Source: Spirochaetales bacterium
GTDB taxonomy: Bacteria > Spirochaetota > Spirochaetia > SZUA-6 > RPPD01
Reading direction: 5' to 3'
Assembly: GCA_016934415.1 (NCBI GenBank)
Contig: JAFGSW010000043.1
Span: forward strand, 1-60,823
DNA: 60,823 bases
The notes under the pieces were generated by a model. That model saw only the letters and a program-made list of their open reading frames with translations, searched no databases and was not told the DNA's origin. Within the stretch, counting starts at the first letter, position 1. Each line of letters opens with the position of its first letter. Shown piece after piece: positions 43,405 through 52,029 of the stretch. The position numbers and the translations under genes are program-made.

Positions 43405-44439
43405 ATGGCACTTCGTGAGCTTTTCGATAATTTTTCGACCGACATCGGCATTGATCTGGGGACGTGCAATACCCTCGTGCACGTGAAGGGAAAGGGCATC
43501 GTGCTCTGCGAGCCGTCCGTGGTGGCTGTGGAACGCGGTACGAAAAAGGTGCTCGCCGTCGGCGCCGAAGCCAAGAAAATGCTCTGGAAAACCCCTGGGA
43601 AAATAATCGCCATCCGCCCCATGCGCGACGGCGTTATCGCGGATTTCGAAACCACGGAAAAAATGATCCGCTATTTCATCGCTAAGGTCCTGCCGCGAAA
43701 GTGGTTCATCAAACCGCGGATGGTCATCGGCATCCCCACCTGCATCACCGAGGTGGAAAAGCGCGCGGTGCGCGAAAGCGCCGAGCAGGCGGGAGCCAGG
43801 GAAGTGGTGCTGATCGAGGAATCGATGGCGGCCGCCATCGGGGCCAATATTCCCATTTTGGAACCGGCCGGCAACATGATCTGCGACATCGGCGGCGGCA
43901 CCACCGAAATATCCGTCATCTCCCTCGGCGGGATGGTCGTCTCCAATGCCATCCGCATCGGCGGGGATGAATTCGACGAGGCGATCATCAAACACGTCCG
44001 GAGCGTTCACAACCTGATCATCGGCGAACAATCCGCGGAAAACCTGAAGATCACCATCGGGAACGCATCTCCGGACAAGAAAATTGAAAAAATGGAAATC
44101 AAGGGCACCGACGCCATCACCGGGTTGCCCCGGCGCCTCGAGATGGATTCCATCGAGGTGCGGGAAGCCCTCCAGGAACCGATCACCGCGGTGATCGACG
44201 AAATAAAGCGCACCCTCGGCCAGACGCCGCCGGAACTGGCCGCCGACATCGTGGAACGAGGCATCGTCATGACGGGGGGCGGTTCCCTGCTCAAGGGGCT
44301 CCCCAAGCTCATTTCCAAGGAAACCGGGGTGCCGGTGATCCTGGCGGAGGAACCGCTGCTGTGCGTGGCCAAGGGGGCGGGAAAATTCTTCGAGAGCATC
44401 AGGGAATCGAGCGAAAAATTGTACCACATCAAGCATTAG
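43405..44439 (+). CDS. mreB: Rod-shape-determining actin homologue MreB
   Basis: 344 residues, the normal MreB length. Actin-fold nucleotide-binding motifs: phosphate 1 [20 protein letters not shown], connect 1 [14 protein letters not shown], phosphate 2 [19 protein letters not shown], adenosine motif [13 protein letters not shown]. It forms membrane-bound filaments that steer the elongasome. The ATG has GGGAGG upstream. It starts the cell-shape operon mreB-mreC-mreD-mrdA-rodA, in which the later genes overlap. The 137 bases between the TPR gene and mreB hold no clear promoter. Confidence 0.97.
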   Translation: MALRELFDNFSTDIGIDLGTCNTLVHVKGKGIVLCEPSVVAVERGTKKVLAVGAEAKKMLWKTPGKIIAIRPMRDGVIADFETTEKMIRYFIAKVLPRKWFIKPRMVIGIPTCITEVEKRAVRESAEQAGAREVVLIEESMAAAIGANIPILEPAGNMICDIGGGTTEISVISLGGMVVSNAIRIGGDEFDEAIIKHVRSVHNLIIGEQSAENLKITIGNASPDKKIEKMEIKGTDAITGLPRRLEMDSIEVREALQEPITAVIDEIKRTLGQTPPELAADIVERGIVMTGGGSLLKGLPKLISKETGVPVILAEEPLLCVAKGAGKFFESIRESSEKLYHIKH

Positions 44440-44451
44440 GGCGCCGACGTC

Positions 44452-45306
44452 ATGCGGAAGCTGTCCGGATTTTTCGTAAAATACAAGAAGCTGCTGACGC
44501 TTGTGTTTCTTATCGCCGTCTCGATGCTCATGGTCCTCCTGTCGGAAACGCCGGCCGTATCCGCCGTCAACCAAGTGGGACTCACCGTCGTCTCGTTTTT
44601 CCAGCGAATAGCCACTTCCGCCGCGCAGTGGTTGGGTGACTCTGTTAATTCCATCGGCAAGCTCGGCGAACTGAAAAAAGAGCTTTCGGACACCCAACGG
44701 GAGCTTCTCGAGTACAAGAAGGCCTCGCAGGACAATGTCATCCTGCGTGAAAAAGTGGAGGCCTTGTCCAGGGAGCTCGGCCTGGCCCGTGATCTCGATT
44801 ACGCCTATATCCCGGCCGAAATCATCGCCTGGGGAACGCAGACGGATTTTTCCACCATCGTCATCAACAAGGGCGCCGCCGACAGAGTCGCGAAGGACAT
44901 GCCGGTGGTGGCCTTCTCCGGCGGCACCATGGGCCTGGTGGGAAAAATCGGAATAGTCGGAAGCGCTTCGGCTGTTGTTTATACGATTCTCGATCCCAAT
45001 TGCTTCGTCTCGGCGCTGTTCAAGGATACGCGGTACAAGGGAATCGTATCCGGGCTGGGGGCTTCGACGGACTACGTGGAAATGGATTTGGTGACCAAGA
45101 GTGCGGTGGACGAGTTACGGCCTGGCGCGATTCTTGTCACATCGGGACTCGGCGGACTTTTCCCGAAAGAAATACCGATCGGCCGGTGGCGGGAGGGGTA
45201 CGAGGCCAAGGATTACGAGTCCGTGGTCAAGCTTCGAATCACGCCGATTCTCAATTTTCAAAAGATCGAGTACCTGTACGTGCTCAAGGTGGAGGACCGG
45301 CCGTGA
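44452..45306 (+). CDS. mreC: Rod-shape-determining protein MreC
   Basis: 284 residues. One N-terminal membrane helix (about 13-32, LLTLVFLIAVSMLMVLLSET), a coiled coil (LGELKKELSDTQRELLEYKK to about 105), then the two beta-barrel-like MreC periplasmic domains (AEIIAWGTQTDFSTIVINKG, GLVGKIGIVGSASAVVYTIL, GLGGLFPKEIPIGRW). It links MreB to PBP2 and RodA. The ATG is 12 bases after mreB. Confidence 0.93.
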   Translation: MRKLSGFFVKYKKLLTLVFLIAVSMLMVLLSETPAVSAVNQVGLTVVSFFQRIATSAAQWLGDSVNSIGKLGELKKELSDTQRELLEYKKASQDNVILREKVEALSRELGLARDLDYAYIPAEIIAWGTQTDFSTIVINKGAADRVAKDMPVVAFSGGTMGLVGKIGIVGSASAVVYTILDPNCFVSALFKDTRYKGIVSGLGASTDYVEMDLVTKSAVDELRPGAILVTSGLGGLFPKEIPIGRWREGYEAKDYESVVKLRITPILNFQKIEYLYVLKVEDRP

Positions 45307-45812
45307 AGGAACTCAAGGCGGTTATCCTGATCTTCCTGCTTCTCATGGCGGCGATCATACTCCAATCGACGTTATTCGAATTGCTGAATATCAATCACGT
45401 TCGTCCCAATATCTGTTTGATGATTATTATTTTTGCGGCACTCCAGCGCGGGTCCATGGCCGGCATGCTGACCGGTTTTACGGCCGGAATGCTGGAAGGT
45501 TTCTTTATGCCGAAATTCGGATTTATCGCCCTCATTCAGACGATCATCGGTTATATGCTCGGTCGTTTCGAGGGAGTGCTGTCGATCGATACGTTTATCA
45601 TGAAGATCCTCCTCGTCATCGGCGCGACGCTCGCCGAAGGGATCCTCCGCGGATTCGGCCACCTCATTTTCGGGATCGCGGGACCGCCTTTCTTTATCTT
45701 CGTCCTTAATGTGCTCATCGAATGCGCGTATAACGCGGTTCTGGCGCCCTTTATCTTTTTCCTCCTCAAGATCATGAGGCTGTTCAAGGTCAAGGGATTG
45801 GAGCCTGTCTGA
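45303..45812 (+). CDS. mreD: Rod-shape-determining membrane protein MreD
   Basis: 169 residues from GTG 45303, which overlaps the mreC stop (GTGA). Five to six hydrophobic helices; the typical MreD order is visible (LQSTLFELLNINHVRPNICL, GFTAGMLEGFFMP, IGYMLGRFEG, NVLIECAYNAVLAPFIFFLL). It completes the MreBCD module. Its stop overlaps the mrdA start (TGATG). Confidence 0.9.
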   Translation: MKELKAVILIFLLLMAAIILQSTLFELLNINHVRPNICLMIIIFAALQRGSMAGMLTGFTAGMLEGFFMPKFGFIALIQTIIGYMLGRFEGVLSIDTFIMKILLVIGATLAEGILRGFGHLIFGIAGPPFFIFVLNVLIECAYNAVLAPFIFFLLKIMRLFKVKGLEPV

Positions 45813-47716
45813 TGCAGACGGAAAGCACGACCGGAGGTGTTATCCGGGCGCGTTTATCACTGTTCGCAATCGTGGTGATCGCGGGTTTTTCCATTCTCTT
45901 TCTCTATCTCTTTTATCTTCAGGTGATCCGCGGGCGAGAGTACCGGGAACTCTCCAGAAACGTCGCCTCCCGGGAGATCACCATCCCCACGCAGCGGGGC
46001 GAAATCTACGACCGTCACGTCGATCGGCCATTGGTCATGAACATCGAAGATTTCGTCCTGCAACTGATTCCGGGGCAGGTGACGACGGACAAGCGAGCCT
46101 ATTTTGAGAGGCTGGCCGGCGTGCTGGGGATGAGCATGAAGGAGTTCAACCAGAAGGTTCCTCCCAAGATGTACAATCTTTTTCAGCCGGTGGAAATCAA
46201 ATCGGGCGTTTCCTTTGAAAACATCTCCTATCTCGCCGAGCACATGGATGAATTCCCTGGCATTGTCTGGAGTTCGACCCTTAAGCGGGAATACCTCGGT
46301 ACCGGCTCCTTAAGTCACGTCATCGGATACGTCGGCGGCATCGACGAGTCGGAGCTCGAGCTCATGTACAACCTCGGCTACGACCGCAATTCCATCATCG
46401 GGAAGACGGGGCTGGAAAAGCAGTACGATACCCAGTTGCGCGGGAAGGACGGCAAACGGTTCCGCTACGTCGACGTACGGGAGAGGCGCGTCGGGCGGCA
46501 GGCGGAGGAGATCCCCCCGGTCCTGGGCGACCACCTCGTGTTGACCGTCGACCGCGACATCCAGACACTCTGCGAAAAGTCGCTCGGCAGACGATCGGGC
46601 GCCGCGGTGGTGCTCAAGCCCGCCACGGGCGAAGTGCTCGCCCTCGTCTCAATGCCGGCCTTCGATTCGAACCGCATCCTGGAAAAGGATTACTACGACA
46701 ATCTGCGGCTTGACCCGGACAATCCCCTCTACAACCGGGCCATAAGCCCGTTTCCGCCCGCCTCGACGTTCAAGGCCATCATGGCCACCGCCACGCTTCA
46801 GACGAATGCCTTCCCGCCCGACAAGAAAATATTCTGCTCCGGGGTCATCTACATAGGCGACCGCGCCTTTCACTGCTGGAGAAAAGGCGGACACGGGTGG
46901 CTCGATCTCAAGGGCGGCGTGGCCAATTCCTGCAACAACTACTGGCAGACCGTCGGCGTCAAATATCTGGGGGTCGAGAACATCGTCACGTACGCGAAGG
47001 AATACGGGCTCGGCGAACCGACCGGCATCGACCTGCAGGGCGAAAAATCCGGATTCGTGCCCTCGCCCGAATGGAAGGAAGACAATGAGCGGATGCCCTG
47101 GCTGGGCGGCGACACCGCCAACCTGTCGATCGGGCAGGGATATGTCACGGCCACTCCGCTGCAAATGGCGAACGTGGTCAGCATGATCGTCAACAACGGC
47201 ACGGTGTACAAACCCCACCTGTTGAAGGAAATCATGGACCCGAAGGCCAATGGGAAGGTCATTTCTTCGACCGAACCGGTGATCCTGCGCCGATCGACCA
47301 TCATCAGCCCGGAGACGTTCGCTTTGGTGAGGGAAGCCATGCGCGAGGTGGTGCTGTCGGGCACCGCCCATTACGTCATGACCACGCCGCTCGTGCAGGT
47401 GGCGGGGAAAACCGGCACGAGCGAGCTGGGCCCGGACAAGAAGGACAAGACGCACGAGTGGTTCGTCGGCTTCGCGCCGTACGACGCGGCGAGTTCGGCC
47501 GACCAGGTGGTCGTGGTCGTGTTCGTGGAAAACGTCCCGAAGAACGAATGGTGGGCGCCGCGCATCGCCAATTACATTATCCATGGCATCTTCGGTCACA
47601 AAACGTTCGAAGAGGCGGAAGCGCAATTGGGGAAACTCGACTGGAACGAACCGCGCAGCGGAGCTTCCAGCGAAACGCGCAGCGAAGCTTCCAGCGAAAC
47701 GGAGAAACCGGATTGA
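45812..47716 (+). CDS. mrdA: Penicillin-binding protein 2 (elongasome transpeptidase)
   Basis: 634 residues. One membrane anchor (about 14-38), a pedestal domain (REITIPTQRGEIYDRHVDRP) and a transpeptidase domain with Ser318-TFK321 (PPASTFKAIM), the SxN-like SCN in ANSCNNYW, and Lys533-TG. It cross-links peptidoglycan made by RodA during sidewall growth. The last 25 residues contain two near-identical eight-residue units (RSGASSET, RSEASSET) encoded by a tandem DNA repeat. Start and stop both overlap their neighbours, so expression is strictly coupled to mreD and rodA. Confidence 0.95.
   Translation: MQTESTTGGVIRARLSLFAIVVIAGFSILFLYLFYLQVIRGREYRELSRNVASREITIPTQRGEIYDRHVDRPLVMNIEDFVLQLIPGQVTTDKRAYFERLAGVLGMSMKEFNQKVPPKMYNLFQPVEIKSGVSFENISYLAEHMDEFPGIVWSSTLKREYLGTGSLSHVIGYVGGIDESELELMYNLGYDRNSIIGKTGLEKQYDTQLRGKDGKRFRYVDVRERRVGRQAEEIPPVLGDHLVLTVDRDIQTLCEKSLGRRSGAAVVLKPATGEVLALVSMPAFDSNRILEKDYYDNLRLDPDNPLYNRAISPFPPASTFKAIMATATLQTNAFPPDKKIFCSGVIYIGDRAFHCWRKGGHGWLDLKGGVANSCNNYWQTVGVKYLGVENIVTYAKEYGLGEPTGIDLQGEKSGFVPSPEWKEDNERMPWLGGDTANLSIGQGYVTATPLQMANVVSMIVNNGTVYKPHLLKEIMDPKANGKVISSTEPVILRRSTIISPETFALVREAMREVVLSGTAHYVMTTPLVQVAGKTGTSELGPDKKDKTHEWFVGFAPYDAASSADQVVVVVFVENVPKNEWWAPRIANYIIHGIFGHKTFEEAEAQLGKLDWNEPRSGASSETRSEASSETEKPD
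47653..47700 (+). repeat. Tandem 24-bp repeat, two copies, in the 3' end of mrdA
   Basis: Two copies of GCGCAGCG-R-AGCTTCCAGCGAAAC in direct tandem (one difference, G/A), encoding the Ser/Glu-rich C-terminal tail of PBP2. Likely a slippage product. Confidence 0.85.
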
Positions 47717-49038
47717 ACAAGCGCGGATCGCTCTTCAGCCTCGATCTCCCCATCCTCATTTCGGTGTTCGCCTTGGTTGTCATCGGCATCTTGTTCATCT
47801 ATTCGAGCAACACCGACACCGCCGGCAACATGGTCAAGGACGAATTCATCAGGCAGATCGTGTGGGCCGTGATCGGGATGGGTGTGCTCGTTTTTTTCTC
47901 GTTCTTTAATTATCTCAATTTTCGGGATTACGCCTGGATCATTTATATCGTCGTCATGGTGATGCTCCTCGTCACGCTCATCATCGGACGCGACGTCAAC
48001 GGCGCCCGTTCCTGGCTCGGTATCGGAGGGGTGGGGGTCCAGCCGTCCGAATTCGCCAAGCTCGCGACGATCCTCTTTCTCGGCTTTTACCTGGACAGAG
48101 TGGGACAGCGAATCCGTAATCTGCCGCATTTTCTCCTGGCTTTCCTCATTTGCCTGGCTCCCATATTCATGGTCCTTCTGCAGCCGGACATGGGAACGGC
48201 CCTCGTCTTCATTCCCATTTTCATCGTCATGACGTGGACGGCGGGCACCAAGCGCCGCTACCTGGTGTTTCTCGTATCGTTCGGTTTCTTATTCTTGCTT
48301 TTCCTGATCATGCCCGAATTGGCGAAATATTTTCCCGTCTTCGCCGATACGGCATTTCAGGTATTCACGGTCCCGCGCTATCTGCTTATTTTCAGTTTCG
48401 TAGTCTTGGGCATAGGCATCCTCTCATATCTGGGTTATTTTTTCTTCCGCGCGGCGTATTACTACTGGATCACGTTCGGAAGCGCGATTTTCTTTTCGTC
48501 CTCGATCATCGTCGGACTGATGCGTATCATCGGAATCAAAGGCCTCCAGGCATACCAGATCAAACGGCTCATCATTTTCCTCAATCCCTATATTGACGCG
48601 CAGAAGGAAGGGTATAACATCATCCAGTCAATTACCGCCGTCGGGTCGGGAGGCTTCTTCGGCAAGGGCTTCCGCTCGGGCACCCAGAGCCAGCTCAAAT
48701 ACCTGCCCATGCAGAGCAACGATTTTATTTTTCCGATCATCGCCGAGGAATGGGGCCTGGTGGGAGCGACGATCGTTCTTCTCCTTTTCACCGTTCTCCT
48801 GTACCGCTCGCTGAAAATCGTCCGAAACAGCCCAGATCGTTACGCCCAGCTCATCGGAGCCGGCATCGTGGGCATGATCTTTTACCATTGCGTCATCAAC
48901 ATCGGCATGACCATGGGACTCATGCCCATTACCGGCATTCCGCTTATTTTCATTTCCTACGGCGGCTCCTCCCTGCTGACCGGACTCATGTGCATCGGCA
49001 TCATTCTCAATATCTATTTCCGCCGGTACTCGGCTTAA
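47713..49038 (+). CDS. rodA: SEDS-family peptidoglycan glycosyltransferase RodA
   Basis: 441 residues from TTG 47713, which overlaps the mrdA stop (ATTGA) and has GGAG eight bases upstream; longer in-frame extensions run through mrdA and are rejected. About ten membrane helices. SEDS hallmarks: NGARSWLGIGGVGVQPSEFA, LLQPDMGTALVFIP, the loop GSGGFFGKGFRSGTQSQLKY, LPMQSNDFIFPIIAEEWGL and the C-terminal PLIFISYGGSSLL. It polymerises glycan with PBP2. There is an extra hydrophobic stretch around 200-265 relative to the shortest RodA proteins. Confidence 0.94.
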   Translation: MNKRGSLFSLDLPILISVFALVVIGILFIYSSNTDTAGNMVKDEFIRQIVWAVIGMGVLVFFSFFNYLNFRDYAWIIYIVVMVMLLVTLIIGRDVNGARSWLGIGGVGVQPSEFAKLATILFLGFYLDRVGQRIRNLPHFLLAFLICLAPIFMVLLQPDMGTALVFIPIFIVMTWTAGTKRRYLVFLVSFGFLFLLFLIMPELAKYFPVFADTAFQVFTVPRYLLIFSFVVLGIGILSYLGYFFFRAAYYYWITFGSAIFFSSSIIVGLMRIIGIKGLQAYQIKRLIIFLNPYIDAQKEGYNIIQSITAVGSGGFFGKGFRSGTQSQLKYLPMQSNDFIFPIIAEEWGLVGATIVLLLFTVLLYRSLKIVRNSPDRYAQLIGAGIVGMIFYHCVINIGMTMGLMPITGIPLIFISYGGSSLLTGLMCIGIILNIYFRRYSA

Positions 49039-49041
49039 AAA

Positions 49042-51504
49042 ATGGCGAAGCTCGATCCGGCCCAGGTTCGTCCGCTGTTGCTCCGGGTTTCCAAACCGGC
49101 CCGCTATACGGGCGGAGAATACGGCAGCGTCACGGGGGAGGGGAGCCTGACCGTCGCCGTCTCGTATCCCGATCTGTACGAGATCGGCATGTCCAACAGC
49201 GCGCTCCGCATCCTGTACGGGCTCCTCAATCGAATCGACGGCGTGCGATGCGAACGCGTATTCGCTCCGGATGACGATATGGAGAGCGAACTGCGCCGCC
49301 TGCGGCTGCCGCTCTTTTCCCTCGAAAACCGCCGCCCCTTGCCGGAATTCGATTTTCTCGCCTTTTCCGTCGGTTACGAGCTTAATGCCACGGCCGTCCT
49401 CCAGATTCTGGATTGCGGAAATATCCCGTTCAGGGCCGCCGACAGAACCGGGGGATATCCCCTCATCATCGGGGGCGGCCCGGGGCTCACCAATCCCGCC
49501 CCTTTTCTGCCGTTTTTCGATTTCATCTATGTCGGTGAAGCCGAGGGATGGCTGGAAGAAACGTTTGGCCGTCTCGCGGAGCTCAAACGCGCCGGCGCCG
49601 GTCGCGCGGATCTCGCGGCGCTTCTGGAAACGCAGGATTCGATCGTCTGTCGAAAAAAACCGTTCGCCCGGCGCGCCGTCTGGACGGGGTTCGGCGGGGA
49701 GGCGGCGGAGGACTCGTTCCCCGTGGCGAGCCTCAAGGCTGCCCAAGACCACGGCTCGGTGGAGATCATGCGCGGCTGTCCCAACGGCTGCCGGTTCTGC
49801 AACGCCGGTTTTATTTACCGGCCCTACCGGGCGAAACCGCAGGCGGCGGTCCTCCGTCAGGCGTGCCGCCTGACCTTCGATTTCGGGTACCGCGAGCTGT
49901 CGCTGTCGTCGCTTTCCTCAGGCGATTACCCGGGCATCGCCGACCTCGTGAGGCTTTTAAACCGAGAGCTCTCCCACATCGGCACGTCCTTCTCCTTGCC
50001 GTCGCTTAAAATCGATTCGCTCGCGCTGGGGCTCTTCCGCGAAATCAAGACCGTGCGCAAGAGCGGGCTCACCTTCGCGATCGAGTCGCCGTTCGAGGAT
50101 GCGCAGCGCGGAGTCAACAAGCCGGTCCCGATCGAAAAGACGATCGCTCTTCTGCGGGAAGCGAAGTCCCTCGGCTGGCGCCAGGCGAAGTTCTATTTCA
50201 TGCTCGGCCTGCCGGGATACACCGAGGCGGAGGAGACCGACGGCATCCTCGAGTGCCTGAACCGGATCTCGCGCGCGGCGCCGCTCGACCTGCACGTCAA
50301 TCTGTCGACGTTCATCCCCAAGCCCCACACGCCGTTTCAGTGGTGCGCCCAACTCGGGGAGGAGAAGGCGAGAGAGCGGATAGGGCGCCTCCGTTCCAGC
50401 CTGCCGCGCCGGACGTTCAAGATAAGCTTTCACGATCCGTTCCAGTCGTTCCTAGAGGGACTCATCGCCCGCGGGGACGAACGGGTGGGGGCCTTGATCG
50501 AACGGGCCTATAAGGCGGGCGCCCGTTTCGACGCCTGGGAGGAGCGGATCAAGATCGACCTCTGGCGGGAGGTGTTGGCCGGAGCGGGCTGGGACGTGGA
50601 AAAGGAAGTCTATCGCCCGCGCGCGTACGACGAGCCGCTGCCCTGGAGCGATGCGAACGCAGGCGTCGCGGTGGACATGGGCGTCTCCGCGGGCGCCCTG
50701 CGCCGGGAAGCCGTCCGTGCCGGGCGCGGGGAATTGACGCCGCCGTGCGCGCCCGGGTGCCTGACACCCTGCGGCGTCTGCGTCGGGGATGTCGCCGTGA
50801 ACGTCGCGTCCGAGCAAACGTCGGTCGAGCCGTATGTTCCCGATCCGAGGATAGAGAAGAGCCGCTCGGTAATCGCGAAGAACGAAACCCGCCGGGTGCT
50901 GTTCGCCTTTTCGAAAACCGGTGACGCGGCGTTTCTCTCGCATCTCAACGTCATGACGGTGTTCGAGCGGTCATTTTTGCGTGCCGGATATTATTGCAGA
51001 ATGACGGGCGGTTTCAATCCCAAACCGATTCTCGAATTCGCCAATCCTTTGCCCCTGGGCTTTGAATCGCGCTTCGACGCGGCCGCGGTTGATGTATATG
51101 AATTCGACGATCCGGAGCGATTTTGCGGGGCCGTCAACAGGGCGTTGCCGCGGGGCCTGTCGGTCGTAAAGGCAAAGCTATTGCCGCCCTGGAAGCCGGG
51201 CGACAAGAAGACATCGCTCATGGCGCGGTTCTGGGGAGGTGATTATCTTCTTGAAGTGCAGCGGGAACCCGACATACGCCGATTGAACGAGATACCTGAG
51301 GTTCGCCTGATGCGTCCGAGCGGAGAACCCGGGCAATGGATCGTCAGGTTCGGCGGTACAGGACAGAACGGTTTGGGGTTCAAGAAATTTCTGGCCGGGC
51401 TATTCGGGACCGAGGAATACCTTTCAGTGTGCAATCCGATCCGCATCATGACGTTGGGCTTGGACTTTGAAGGGAAACCGCAGAATTACTTTGAATTTCT
51501 TTAA
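49042..51504 (+). CDS. Radical-SAM protein (TIGR03960-type) fused to a TIGR03936-type domain
   Basis: 820 residues. Residues about 1-580: a B12-binding-like N-terminal part (VAVSYPDLYEIGMSNSALRI, FLAFSVGYELNATAVLQILD, IIGGGPGLTNPAPFLPFFDF) and a radical-SAM core whose cluster motif is Cys246-x3-Cys250-x2-Cys253 (RGCPNGCRFCNAGF). A cysteine-rich linker (CAPGCLTPCGVC) follows. Residues about 615-820 match the radical-SAM-linked DUF2344 domain (RVLFAFSKTGDAAFLSHLNV, MTGGFNPKPILEFANPLPLG). In clostridia the two parts are usually adjacent separate genes near rod-shape and RNase G genes. The substrate is unknown; RNA or ribosome modification has been suggested from context only. It starts 3 bases after rodA. 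Confidence 0.9.
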   Translation: MAKLDPAQVRPLLLRVSKPARYTGGEYGSVTGEGSLTVAVSYPDLYEIGMSNSALRILYGLLNRIDGVRCERVFAPDDDMESELRRLRLPLFSLENRRPLPEFDFLAFSVGYELNATAVLQILDCGNIPFRAADRTGGYPLIIGGGPGLTNPAPFLPFFDFIYVGEAEGWLEETFGRLAELKRAGAGRADLAALLETQDSIVCRKKPFARRAVWTGFGGEAAEDSFPVASLKAAQDHGSVEIMRGCPNGCRFCNAGFIYRPYRAKPQAAVLRQACRLTFDFGYRELSLSSLSSGDYPGIADLVRLLNRELSHIGTSFSLPSLKIDSLALGLFREIKTVRKSGLTFAIESPFEDAQRGVNKPVPIEKTIALLREAKSLGWRQAKFYFMLGLPGYTEAEETDGILECLNRISRAAPLDLHVNLSTFIPKPHTPFQWCAQLGEEKARERIGRLRSSLPRRTFKISFHDPFQSFLEGLIARGDERVGALIERAYKAGARFDAWEERIKIDLWREVLAGAGWDVEKEVYRPRAYDEPLPWSDANAGVAVDMGVSAGALRREAVRAGRGELTPPCAPGCLTPCGVCVGDVAVNVASEQTSVEPYVPDPRIEKSRSVIAKNETRRVLFAFSKTGDAAFLSHLNVMTVFERSFLRAGYYCRMTGGFNPKPILEFANPLPLGFESRFDAAAVDVYEFDDPERFCGAVNRALPRGLSVVKAKLLPPWKPGDKKTSLMARFWGGDYLLEVQREPDIRRLNEIPEVRLMRPSGEPGQWIVRFGGTGQNGLGFKKFLAGLFGTEEYLSVCNPIRIMTLGLDFEGKPQNYFEFL

Positions 51505-51809
51505 CTCACGGCTTGAAACACCGGTCAATGTGAATTGAGTTTTGACGTAATAGGGCAGGACTGACAATCAAAAGCCATGGTTTGTATAGTGAGACTAATG
51601 CATTAACATAGATTCATTTAAGTCGACAGAATATATATTATAGGAAGTATAATTAATGCAACTAATGCAATGCTATTTTCACGGCGATAGTTTCCGAATT
51701 CGCCGATCGTATTTTACGAAAAAAATCCACTCCTATTTGAAAAAGCTCCTTTCGTTTTTCATTACGGTATTTATTGAAATGTTGGCTGTTTTTTTCTTGC
51801 CACAAGAGG
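51505..51809. other. AT-rich intergenic stretch upstream of the ilv-leu leader, no gene recognised
   Basis: About 300 AT-rich bases between the radical-SAM gene and the ilv promoter. An open frame from 51656 runs through the leader and into ilvB in another frame; its composition does not look like protein and I reject it. There is no terminator with a T-run after the radical-SAM gene. Short motifs (CTAATGCA occurs at 51596 and 51667) recur but form no clear structure. Confidence 0.5.
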
Positions 51810-51843
51810 TTGACAAATGGCGAAATTTGATATTATTTATAAT
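51810..51843 (+). promoter_or_regulatory. Predicted promoter of the ilv-leu operon
   Basis: A consensus -35 box TTGACA (51810-51815) is followed by two -10 candidates: TATTAT (51831-51836, spacing 15) and TATAAT (51838-51843, spacing 22). Either would start the RNA about 10-20 bases before the leader peptide ATG. The AT-rich surroundings contrast with the GC-rich genes. Confidence 0.6.
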
Positions 51844-51863
51844 GAATGGATCTGAACAGGTTT

Positions 51864-51950
51864 ATGAATTCCAAGACGCTCATTACTCGGATTTCCACCA
51901 TTACCATTCTCATTGTACTGCTCCTGTTAAAACTAAAACCGGAGGAGTAG
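51864..51950 (+). CDS. ilv-leu operon leader peptide (attenuator), 28 residues
   Basis: ATG 51864 to TAG 51950. The peptide begins MNSKTLITRISTITILIV and ends LLLLKLKPEE. It contains seven Leu, five Ile, one Val and four Thr, 17 of 28 residues, with four consecutive Leu codons. Two of the last Leu codons are TTA and CTA and the Val codon is GTA, all uncommon in this GC-rich window, which would make stalling more sensitive to charged-tRNA levels. A weak AACAGG precedes the ATG. Twenty bases after the stop begins an intrinsic terminator, and ilvB starts after that. This is the classical ribosome-mediated attenuation layout known from enteric ilvGMEDA, ilvBN and leuABCD. The peptide itself has no expected function. 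Confidence 0.85.
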   Translation: MNSKTLITRISTITILIVLLLLKLKPEE

Positions 51951-51969
51951 GTTTCGAGGCTGAAGCTTC

Positions 51970-52004
51970 AAGGCCGTTCTCTTCCGGGGAACGGCCTTTT
52001 TTTT
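51970..52004 (+). terminator. Attenuator terminator of the ilv-leu operon
   Basis: AAGGCCGTTC (51970-51979) pairs with GAACGGCCTT (51989-51998), a 10-bp perfect stem with a 9-base loop, followed by an unbroken T-run to 52004. It lies inside the leader, 25 bases before ilvB. Two competing pairings are visible: CCGGAGGAG at the end of the leader ORF (51939-51947) with CTCTTCCGG (51979-51987), and GGCT (51958-51961) with GGCC (51972-51975), the latter sequestering part of the terminator's left arm. Either could be the antiterminator; no folding was run. Confidence 0.85.
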
Positions 52005-52029
52005 CAATTTTTCGGGCGAGGAGGACGAC

